From positions 8,507,001 through 8,571,000 of the forward strand of contig NC_046681.1 in the NCBI RefSeq assembly GCF_009870125.1: 64,000 nucleotides of DNA, read 5' to 3'. Of the stretch, positions 1-10,100 are shown one piece after another; the first letter of the stretch is position 1, and each line of letters opens with the position of its first letter. The notes under the pieces are model-generated. The model saw only the letters and a program-made list of their open reading frames with translations. It was not told where the DNA came from and searched no databases. Made by a program: the position numbers and the translations under genes. The stretch comes from Drosophila pseudoobscura (lineage: Eukaryota > Arthropoda > Insecta > Diptera > Drosophilidae).

Positions 1-616
1 CAAAATGTTGTGACACAAAACAGCTGTGTGGCGAAGAACTACTCTTAAATCTGCAAATGTTATGCCAACTCATTATTAACTTGTTTTGATTTAATTTCCA
101 TTTAAAAACTTAAATTCCGGCATTGCGGATGAAAAATAATAGTAAAAGTCTCGTCTCTGGTGCTTCCTGTGCAAAGAAATTCATTTCATCCAAGCTTATG
201 TATAACATTTAAGGAGAAATTGAAACTAAATCCACGTACCGTTACACCTCAAGGCAGTAGCTGCGTTGATAGCGATAATGTATTCCAATTTCCTGCCAGA
301 AGTAAAAAATTGTACTGCACAATTCCTAGATTAATTCCTTTCATGGGGCTTCCTGTTTCCGGCTGCTGAAACGATTTAAAGCGTGAATAAAAGCGATATA
401 CGCGAATATAGCGATACAGTCAAATTGAATTACTAATAATATATGGATACTTCAACACAATTGGAGATGGACACCATCTTATTTCAGTATGATTAGATAG
501 TTCTTCGCATCTTGGTGTCCCTGAAGCTAATTACAAAAGTTTCTCACCCAAAGGGAAAACTTGGAACTAACAAAGACTCGCTGCTGATTGATGCCCGACC
601 AGTTAAAATTTTCTAA

Positions 617-622
617 TTTATT
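617..622 (-). terminator. Polyadenylation signal AATAAA (minus strand)
   Basis: The reverse complement of TTTATT gives a canonical AATAAA. It lies about 150 nt downstream of the possible minus-strand exon at 773-868. It could belong to that gene or be chance in AT-rich DNA. Confidence 0.25.
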
Positions 623-772
623 TAATGGCTTTTGTGGCAATGGAAATTGCACTCCGGGCAACTGTTGCAATCAAATGGGAGTACACATTTATAATTAGGA
701 CACTTTTAGTGTTTATATATGTACTTTTAAACGGCACACAAAAGCTGTGGACTCTTTAGACTCCCTTATAAA

Positions 773-868
773 TTACAGCAGCTCTGTTTGGAAGTTGGTT
801 TGCCCTTGGCTGCTTGCAATTTGCTGGAGTATCTCTCGCTTTATTTCTTGGTGCTCCTCCTGTAATTC
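773..868 (-). CDS. Possible C-terminal exon of an unidentified minus-strand gene
   Basis: Weak candidate. Reading the minus strand from an AG acceptor (complement of 870-869), 31 codons run to a TAA at 775-773. The encoded tail is rich in Glu, Gln, Ile and Leu (ELQEEHQEIKREILQQI) and would form a short coiled coil. A canonical AATAAA lies about 150 nt downstream (622-617), as expected for a 3' end. The same frame has a stop just upstream of the proposed acceptor, so an upstream exon is required. A short ATG exon with a GTAAGT donor near 1130-1105 exists, but its phase does not join this frame cleanly. The product is not recognised. A competing frame is open across the same bases, so this may not be coding. 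Confidence 0.2.
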   Translation of the reverse strand, partial: ELQEEHQEIKREILQQIASSQGQTNFQTELL

Positions 869-1500
869 CTGGAGTTTTCCCGTTTAATCCGCTTGTAGAA
901 ACAACACTAGAGCTGCAGAATACCTTAGAGGGTGCCGAAATCCCTCGAAAATTTCAGGTATTATCATGTCAAATGCTTATACGCAAACATGCGTTTATTG
1001 TTTGTTTATTTAATGGCTGCAAAATAATACTCATGAAAAAAGAAAATACATACATACTTATATGTATATATTTAATAAACTTACCGCCACCAGTTTCTGC
1101 TCTCTCCATTATATACTTTTTCTGTTGTATTTCTTTCTTTTTTTTGTCTTGAGCGATTTTAAATTCGAATTACGATTTGAAATAGATCCTAGGCGCGAAC
1201 TATTTTTTGTTGCCATTCATTGTTTCTAGGGTTGCATTTTGGTGGACGGCGGCCAGAGAGTACTAAGAAGATATGCATTTGCTTCACCTAAACTTCCAGT
1301 TCAAGATCCTGCCGAATAGTCGTTGAGGGAGTGTGCATCAGTCCTGGGGAAAGTCCTCACTTCAGCAGTGTAGGCCACGGCAGGCGTTTTGGCCAATCAT
1401 GTATAGAATTGATTCATCAATCGTACAAAATTGAGTGGGCATGGCTAAATGTTCTATATAGCTAGTAATATTCGTCGGAATAAAGAATTGAGCAATTGGA

Positions 1501-2085
1501 ATGATACTCGTTTGTTTATGCCACTGTTGTATGAACATAAGTGCCTTGTGCGTCTGCCTACAGTGGCTTCAAATGACAGTAAGTCCTGATGTCACAGGGC
1601 ACTCCCAAAAACAGCCGCTGTTCCACGGCTATTCCGTGCTTTCCACCTTCTTCGCATTTACAGTTAAAGTCGAGCCACAGAGTCTGCAGCGATGCCGAAA
1701 CGACCAGCGGCGCCCTTTGGCGCAGTTGTGGCCCACTACTCCCTGCCTCAGCCACCAGAAGACGAATTTCATAGGAAAACAATTGAAAAAGGAGGAAAAA
1801 GAACAGACCCTGGACGGCATCTGGACACCGGATTCTTCAGGATTCTGGCGTCTGGTGCGATGGAAAGACGTGGGGAATGGGGCCTGTTCTCGCGTCGGTC
1901 CGATGCGGAGGCTCATCTCATCGAGATCACCCGCGTGGATGGCAGCCGTCGTGCTTTGTGGAAGGGGGGTGGAGAAGCCGCGTTCCCTCGTCCTCGAGAC
2001 GCGTCGCGGGTGCATGTACTTGAACAAAGTCGCCTCGGACTTCATAAGCCGCGCCACGATGGACGAATCCGAGCTGCAACCATAA
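1501..2085 (+). other. Conserved open frame in the GC-rich core of the left repeat
   Basis: A 194-residue frame with its partner at 48541-47957 on the minus strand; only four residues differ. Two other frames over the same bases are also open (1692-2153 plus, 153 residues; 2057-1629 minus, 142 residues) and are equally well conserved between the copies. The openness may therefore reflect GC-rich composition and recent copying rather than selection on a protein. No domain is recognised. It may be a fragment of a host gene captured by the element. Confidence 0.3.
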
Positions 2086-3331
2086 CCGGGAGCTCATATT
2101 CCTCTACTGGATGGCTAGGACTACTGCAGCGACTGGAGCACCGGGGACTTTGATCAAGACTGGCCACACAAAGTTAATCTTCTCCAGTCCCGTCTTACAG
2201 AGGCTTCATTTGTGGCAGAATGCTGTATCTCATGACACAATGTCAGCTAGCCAGAAAAATTGTATCTTAAAAGAGTAACAATCGATCATTTCTGCCTCAG
2301 CACTGTTCACAGCTTAAAATGTGCAATGTACTTCTTACTTCATACAACAATTCGTACCTTTGGCATTCATTTATAGGTTTAAAACATTCCTTTTTGCTCT
2401 CTCAAATCGTACATCCCTGCATCATATTTTATAATGGATTTAATTAACATCCTTGTTGTCGACTCGCTTTCAAACAATTTTTATTTCGCGCTCTCTATTT
2501 TGTGACGCATATGATTTCCCCCCTTTTCAGCACAACAATGCCCCAACATTCTATACTCATTACGTCGCATTTTAATACTTAATCTAACTATCTACTTTAA
2601 TTACTGTACTTTGATCGGACATATTGATTGGAGCTGGGAAATGTACATAGTGTTTATATATAGGAACTGGACCAGATCCAAAATGTTGTTCGGCATCACT
2701 TGGTCTTGGATAGTACCATTAAGGCTGAGCCATTTTAATAGCCAAAAGCTGGAAACATTCGGTAGTATAATAGGCATTAATAAGATACTTTTAATATGTA
2801 CACCACATATCCATATAAACTTTTTAATATACCGACATATACGAACCGGTTAAACGGGAACGGCGCGATTTTTGCTTTCTGCCAATGAAATTGTCAAAGA
2901 TGCATTGCATAACATATTATTGGAAATGCATATCATAGAATTGAGAATATACATACATATGTATTTGTCATCCCAGGCTCCAATTGGGCAGCGTATTGTC
3001 TTTTTACAGAGACCAAGAATAGGTATCGGGATCGGGATACATATACAAGACACTAATCATATGCATAAATATGTCTAAAACATATCGTTTGATCTTCATA
3101 CATATCATCTTCATATTAAATGAACGAAATAGGGTATACAAAGGCATATATGTACATAGACACAACATGCACCAGCATCATTGCGACTGTTTTGTTCAAC
3201 TATTTTGTTTAAACCTTCTTTTAATCAAAATACTATAAAAGCATGTATTTAGAATAAGCCAGTCAATTAGAAAATAGGTTAATTAATCGTAAAAAACTAT
3301 GTGGGCATGGCTAAATGTTCTATGTAGCTTA

Positions 3332-3646
3332 TTATATTTGACGGAACATCAAAATTAAGCAATATGGTTTCAATGCTTGCCGGAGAACTATTAACCTATT
3401 ATAAGCCAAGGGGGTAATCATTTCAGCGCAGTTCAGATGAAAGATTCGTGGGGTTTGGCAACTTAAAGGGAAGGATAGGATGGATCTATAAGAATTTACA
3501 ATCGTTAATATATTCCGCCATTTACCTCGTGTAGTTGAACTATTTAAATATAGGGGGCTTAAGTGGGCTAAGCTCGGTTTTCCATCACACGAGTCGCTAT
3601 ATTGTTGTTGAGAAACCAAAATTGAGGCAAAAACAAGCAAAGCCAA
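3332..3646 (-). other. 104-residue open frame in the right arm of the left repeat
   Basis: Open frame with a near-identical partner at 46182-46496 on the plus strand; three residues differ (C to Y, R to L, E to K). Starts just inside the recurring GTGGGCATGGCTAAAT unit. No recognised domain, and probably a by-product of the repeat sequence. Part of the same DNA (the stretch containing AAGCCCACTTAAG) has a diverged match upstream of the poe promoter at about 34260-34420. Confidence 0.25.
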
Positions 3647-3790
3647 GTATTTAATGTGCCAGTTAAGTAGAAAATAGATTTACTAATCGGATAAAGTTCA
3701 GTGGGCATGGCTAAATATTCTATCTAGCTAGTAATATTCGACGGAAGATCAAAAGCGAGGAATATGTAATATATAACTTGAATTCGTCAG

Positions 3791-3880
3791 TATATTTACG
3801 GTATATTTTATGTATACGGTATGTGTCGGTATATTTCTTTGGGTCAGACGGTCGATGTGACGGGCGGTCACACTGCTGTA
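3791..3880 (+). promoter_or_regulatory. Megf8 core promoter, Motif 6 plus Motif 1
   Basis: Two Motif 6-like sequences (CGGTATATTT at 3799-3808 and about 3827-3836) precede a Motif 1 match, CGGTCACACTG, at 3865-3875. These are established Drosophila core-promoter motifs of broadly expressed genes and are bound (Motif 1) by M1BP. Transcription should start close to 3870, giving a 5' UTR of about 245 nt before the Megf8 start codon. The upstream Motif 6 copy lies in sequence shared with the right repeat copy. Confidence 0.65.
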
Positions 3881-4118
3881 AATAAATCGGAATATTTTCA
3901 ACAAATTTTTAGCGAAAAAAAATTGCAAATAAAACAAATTTGTTCTCTGTTAAATTCGGTCACGCCAGTGACCTAGGCCGCAGGCGCCTAGTTCGATGCA
4001 ATGTAAGACCAGGGGCAAAAAAAGCTGGCAAAATCCGGATGTAAATAGTACCAATGGTCTCCTAGTGCTGCTGTTGAAAATTTGCATAAAAGAGTGAGCT
4101 GCGAAAGCAGCAATTAAA

Positions 4119-7100
4119 ATGCAAAAAATGTACGCGTTGTTGGCAACCTTGACATTCTGGATAATCACCTTGCGATCGCCGCTTCAATCACAACAACTCC
4201 ACATACCGCCGCCAGCGCCATGCGACCGTAGTCGCAAAGTTTTCACCGAACCCTATGGAGAGATCAGCGATGGCCCATCCGGCTTCAACTATACCCAGGA
4301 CTCGCATTGCGAATGGCTGATCAAGGCTAAGAATGATAGCCAGTTTATAACGTTGACATTCCACAGCATGGGCACCGAGTGTTCCTACGATTATATTTAC
4401 GTTTACGATGGCGACTCCTTCAATTCCACCCTCCTGGGCAGCTTCAGTGGTCGGACACAGCCCCAGCGACTGGTGGCCCGAAGTGGCAGTGTAAGCGATT
4501 ACCGATTAAAGGCATATATATCCTTAAATATCTAATATTTCCCCCTTCTAGATGTTGATCCTGATGTATAGCGATACCAACTATGTGCTGGATGGCTTTC
4601 GGGCTTCTTATTACATATCAAATTGTTTGAACAACTGCCACAATCATGGGAAGTGTATAGGCCATCAATGCGTGTGCCATGGCGAGTGGGTGGGTCCCGA
4701 CTGCGAGGACGAGGCCTGTCCCCAGAAGTGCGGCGAGAGTCAGGGTCGTGGCAAGTGCCAGAAGAGCATATGTCACTGTTCGCCAGGATACAGTGGTCGC
4801 CTATGTGATCTCAGCGATAATCCTCATGGCAACAGCTGGCGCTGGCTGGCCACCGACGCCGAAGGCATGACCCCGCGTGCAGCACATACAGCTGTCTACA
4901 TTGAAGAGGAGGATGCTCTGTTTGTGTTTGGTGGCTATGATCTGAATAATGTGATAAGCACATTGCAGGTAAAGAAAAGACAAGAAAAACTCTCACTTTT
5001 GAAGCTAATTTGTTTTTTTGTCTGCTTTTAGATCTACCGCTTTAGCACCAGTCAGTGGGAGGATGAGTGGGGCATTGCCTTGCAGAGCCGACGACACTTT
5101 TATCATCCTCAGAAGATCGACCATACCCTGCTCAAAGCTGTGCTCCAGCATAAGAACGAGGATGAGGCCAAGCTGTGGGGCCTGAATAGCGATGTTAGCT
5201 TCTTTCGCAACATTCTGTACACGCTGGCCGAATCGAATCTGCATCAGCGACGCACACGCTCCTCCCTGCCTCTTACTATAGTCAATGCCAATTCCACCGA
5301 CGAGGAACTGAACGAATATCTAGAGGATATCCTCGAAGTGGTCACCGATCACAAGCCCCACGGGCGCTATGGCCATGCAGCAGATCGTGTGCCGGGTGGT
5401 TTCGTCATCTTTGGTGGGAAACATGCCAATGGCAGCTTCTACAGCGATCTCTGGCAGTACAATAATACGGAAAGTGGTGGCAAGTGGAAACAAATGGCCA
5501 TCAGGTCGAAGATAAAGCCCCCGGCGGTGGCCAGGCACACACTAAACACAGCCCGGGATCACTTGTATATGTTTGGTGGCAGCCTGGAGACGGGAGAGTT
5601 CTCCTCCAGCGTCTATCGCATTGCCTTGCCCCTGTCGGAGGATTCCCAGTGGGAGCTGGTCAAGCCGAGAGGTGGCAAAACGTTGGATGTGCGACTGGCG
5701 GCTCACTCAACGGTGTACTACAGGGCCACACATTCACTGATTGTTTTCGGTGGCATCATGACCAGCCTGGCACGCTTCTCTAAGCTCTCGGATCGCATCT
5801 TCGCCTTTCAATTGGATCAAATGCACTGGACGGAGATACTGTACCCACGTACGGCGCTGCGTGACACGAATATACCCAGAGAGAGGGCCTTCCACACGGC
5901 CACCATATCGGGTAACTATATGATCGTTTTCGGGGGCTATACGCATCGGCACAACAAGGATGAGATCTGCTACGACAATCAGATGTACTGGTACCATTTG
6001 AGCTGCCACATTTGGATCAATCAGGTGGTGTCCGCCGAGGACAGTCTCTACCCCAAGGCCCAGGGTGTGTTTGCACAGGCGGCGGCACTGCGTCGCAATC
6101 ATACGCTGCTGATTGTGGGCGGCTATCATGGGAATGTGAATGCCGATCTGTTTGCCTACGAACTGCCGCAGGTGCTCAGAGTGGAGAATACGCTGTACAA
6201 TCCGGAGGTATCCTGCCGACTGCATCCCTCCCACACGGCCTGCCTGTCGAATCCAGAGTGTGGATGGTGCTCTGCAGACAGCAGCTGCTACGGACGCACC
6301 ATTGGCGCGAACTGTACGACGAATCTACAGACAACGAGGTGTCCTGGCATATGCCCCTCGCTGGGGGATTGCCACTCGTGTCTGGTGCATGGCAGCAAGT
6401 GGGGCAAGCAGGGCTCAGGCGGCGGCAAGGCCTTCTCGGTCACAAGCAAACTGGGCCTAAACGAGTGCACGTGGTGTGTACAGAATGCCAAGTGCCATCA
6501 TCGCGACGACAACTATGGCATCTGTGGCGAATCGACTGGCTGGTGGGGCGACCAAGGCACGGAGATACGCACGCCCACGCTCTGCACCATCAACGATCGG
6601 AGGCCCGGACTAACATACATCAAATACCATTATCCCATCAATTTTACAATGCCCGATTATGTGGGTATTGTGAATGCCACCATGGTGGACTTCTCCTCGC
6701 CGCCGTTCACCACCCATTTTGAGCAGAAACTCGAGGGCGAAATGCTGGCACGCCTCGTCGGATTTGTGCGGCCCAAACAGCAGTGGAACAACTCGGCCAT
6801 ACAGGTGTGCAGCAGCTACTCCTCGTCGCTGCTGAGATTTGGGCTGGGACTGAATCTCGACGAGCTGGTGAATGTCACCTCCCAGAGCTCCAATCAATCC
6901 TACTGCAGCAATGTGCCGCTACCCACCACAGAGATGCCATTCCTCATAGACTTTCAGGCGCGTCGCCGCATCGGTTTGAACAGCATCTACAACACGTATC
7001 AAAAGACGAAAATGGAACTGCAGCATCTGCATGGGGGACAACTGAATGCCTTTACGTTTGAGTATCTGGAACCGTACTACTCGGGACACTGCACGAAGTA

Positions 7101-10100
7101 CGAGAACTGCCTGCACTGCCTCACCGATGCCTCCTGTTCGTGGTGTCCCCTGACGGCCAAATGCCATTTGAGGTCCGTCAACGAGTCGGCTGTGTGCACA
7201 GATCCCAAGGATACCAGCCACTGGTCGTATCTCATAAGCAAACCCACGCAATGCTCCAATTGCACAAACTTCGTGAGCTGTGAGGCCTGTGCGTCGAGTG
7301 GCCTGTGCGAATGGTGGACAGAGGATGCACGTTGCGGCAGGATTGGCAAATCCAACAGCAGCGTGCGAGCCGTAGAGCAGTGTCCTAGATCCTGCCGGGA
7401 ACGCAAGGGCTGTCAGGAGTGTCTGAGCGAGCGTGGACGCTGTGTGTGGTGCGAGGCCAGTGCCCAGTGCTTCAGTTTCGCGGTGTACACCAGCGAATAT
7501 CAGTTTGGCATGTGTCGCGAGTGGATGGATCAGGTGGTGCCACGACAACAGGAGAAAGCAGCAGCAACAACAGATGAGCAGCAGCAGCAGCCTCTGCCTC
7601 CCCTCCAGCAGCAGTGTAAATCCTGTGAACAGCATCGCAACTGCTCCGCCTGCCTGCGTACTCTCAGCTGTGGCTGGTGCTTCGATCGCGACAATCCCAT
7701 AGAGGGCATCTGCATGCAGGGCGACTTTAGCTACAGTGCCGGCAACTGTTCGCTGGCTTTGAACAGCTCCTCCCATCATGATGCCGAATGGGCGTATGCC
7801 CAGTGCCCGGACGTAGACGAATGCGGACTGGGACTCCACGATTGCCACAAGGAGGCCAAGTGTACCAACACCCAGGGCAGCTACAACTGCCACTGTCGGA
7901 GGGGATACGTGGGCGATGGGCGTTTCAGTTGTGTGCGCACCTGCTTTGAGCTCTGCCAGAATGGTTTCTGCTCGGGACCGCCCGACTACAGCTGTCGCTG
8001 TGACTTGGGCTGGACCGGCAGCGATTGCGGATTGAGTTGTGGCTGCAACAATCATTCAACGTGTGCCGAGAGACTTGGAAAGTGCGACCAATGCCAGGCC
8101 TGGACAGAGGGGGAACGCTGCGAGAGATGTCGCCAGGGGAGTCATGGCAATGCCACCGCCCCGCAGGGATGTCATCCGTGCGAGTGCAATGGCCATGGCA
8201 ACCAGGATCTGGGCATCTGCAACGTAAGCAACGGCGAGTGCTACTGCAAGGACAACACCCAGGGCCTCAAGTGCGATTCCTGTGCCCCCGGCTACTATGG
8301 CGACCCACGAGACGGCGGACAGTGCTACTACCAATGCGAATCCCGAGGAATACTCTCTAACATTGGCCGCAGTGCCATTGGCTCCTATCAGGCCTATCGT
8401 TCGCCCTGGGGCGCCAGTCTCGAGGTGAAGGAATGCTTGTGGATACTCCAACCCAAGACCCTGCAGGCTGAAAAGTCGCTGCTGCAGCTGGAGTTCCAGT
8501 GGCAGAGCCTGGCCATGGACTGTGACGAGAATGCTGTGTACATCTACGACAGTCTGCCGGATCTCACGGGAGCCACACAACAGAATCAACTACTGGCCGT
8601 GGTCTGTGCCCCCTACAGTTCGGCGCGCATCATTGAGGCCCGGTCGAGCCATGTCACGGTACACTACAAACAGGCTGGTGACCATCGCCACTTCGGCTTC
8701 AATGCTTTGTACTCCGTCAAGAACTGCGTGGCTGGGAGCTGCCTGCCGCCGCACATATGCGACTCACAGATGCGGTGTGTTTGCCCCGCGGGATATGTGG
8801 GCGCTCGCTGCGAGATCGAGGTGTGTCCGAGCAATTGCAATGCCAAGCGCGGACAGGGCTACTGCGACACGGAATACGGACGCTGCATTTGCAGCAATGT
8901 CAATTACGCTGGGGCCGATTGTTCCACGCTAGTACAGCCGCATCATCTGGTGCTGACGGAGCTGTTCAACACGCAGCTGTTGAGCGAGAGCCAGGAGCAT
9001 CTAAGGAAGACCATACCACGCTTTGGGCACTCGGTTAGCGCAGATCGGAGGGGTTCCCTGTGGATGTTCGGCGGTTACTCGCCGAATCATGGACCCCTCA
9101 ATGATTTCCGACAGTTTGACATCAAGAACGGCACTTGGCTGCAGGTCACCGTGGAGTCGTCCACCCCCGAGGATAGCATGCCCCTCGGCAGGTACTTTCA
9201 TGCCTCTGAGATCTATGTGAAGCGTCAGATCATCTATATCTATGGCGGTATCGGCGTGAATACGCGACTGCTGGATGACTTTTGGATGTTTTCGATACAG
9301 AATCAACGCTGGAGTCAAATCAAAGTGGAGGTGGACTCAAAGGATGTGGAAACGCCAGAGCCGCCGCCTCGTCTGGCCGGGCATACCCTCACTCATGTAC
9401 GCTACCAAGAGCATGAATCACTGCTGCTCGTGGGCGGCCTCACCCTGAACAAGTCGCGGCCTCTAGAGCTCTGGGAATACAGTTTGGACACAGGACGCTG
9501 GCAGAAGCTGGAGGCAATGGGCGCACGAATGCCCGTGCTGTACGGCCACAGTGCCGTTTACCATGCAGAGACCCAGAGTCTGTATCTGTTCGGAGGCTAT
9601 GCCTCGCAGCCGCAGAGCAATCTGTATGCGTTGGATCTGCAAAAGCTCAGCTGGACAGAGCTGCCCAGCTTCAAGGAACTGAATGCACCCGCTACGAACC
9701 TGCCCAGGGCTCGCTACTTCCATTCGGCAGTGAGCACCGAACACTACATGATCGTCTATGGGGGCAGGACCATCCCCTACAATGCCACAGATGTCCTGAT
9801 AGCCTATGTCTACTCGTGCAACCAGTGGGTGCGACTCACCGAAGATGTGGAGCTGATTGGTCGCGTGCCAGCCTCCAATTATGCCGAGGACATGGCCATT
9901 GATCCCGATACCGGAGTGATATTCGTAATTGGCGGCTGGGATGGCAGTGCCACGCACAGCCATGTCACGAGGATCGCTTTGCCCGAGGACATTTGCCAGC
10001 TGTGGAGCAGCGGGAAGTATCTGTGCCGGCACTACATGGGCTGCAGCTATTGCACCGTTCAGAATACGTACAGCTTCAGTAGCCACTGCTTCAGCCAGGG

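Larger units (their letters stand above)
1..1405. other. Left-edge non-coding region
   Basis: AT-rich sequence with no convincing full-length gene. The plus-strand open frame at 814-1152 looks incidental: it runs into low-complexity T-rich sequence. On the minus strand there is a possible last exon at 773-868 followed by AATAAA at 622-617, described separately. A GC-richer stretch at about 1230-1400 ends where the complex repeat begins. It is open on the minus strand for about 25 codons but has no recognised product. Confidence 0.6.
1406..3810 (+). mobile_element. Left copy of a complex dispersed repeat (inverted partner at 46030-49150)
   Basis: This segment matches the reverse complement of about 46030-48645 along nearly its whole length. 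Comparable open frames in the two copies differ by 4 of 194, 2 of 153 and 3 of 104 residues. It has AT-rich arms and a GC-rich core (about 1560-2160). The arms carry a recurring unit with GTGGGCATGGCTAAAT, at about 1408-1480, 3282-3345 and 3667-3735. The right copy has one more unit between the two inner ones, so the arms vary by unit number. I see no transposase, reverse transcriptase or Rep/helicase motif, so it looks non-autonomous. The right end runs into the Motif 6/Motif 1 promoter of Megf8. The family is not identified; a Helitron-like or fold-back element carrying a captured fragment is possible. Confidence 0.75.

Noticed and set aside
814..1152. 112-codon plus-strand open frame
   Set aside because: The second half is AT-rich and T-tract sequence, no domain is seen, and the opposite strand gives a better candidate 3' end.
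1310..1400. GGGGAAAGTCCTC resembles the CR-I block of RNase P/MRP RNA
   Set aside because: No matching CR-V block was found, no polymerase III promoter precedes it, and the complex repeat begins within about 50 bp, leaving no room for a full RNA.
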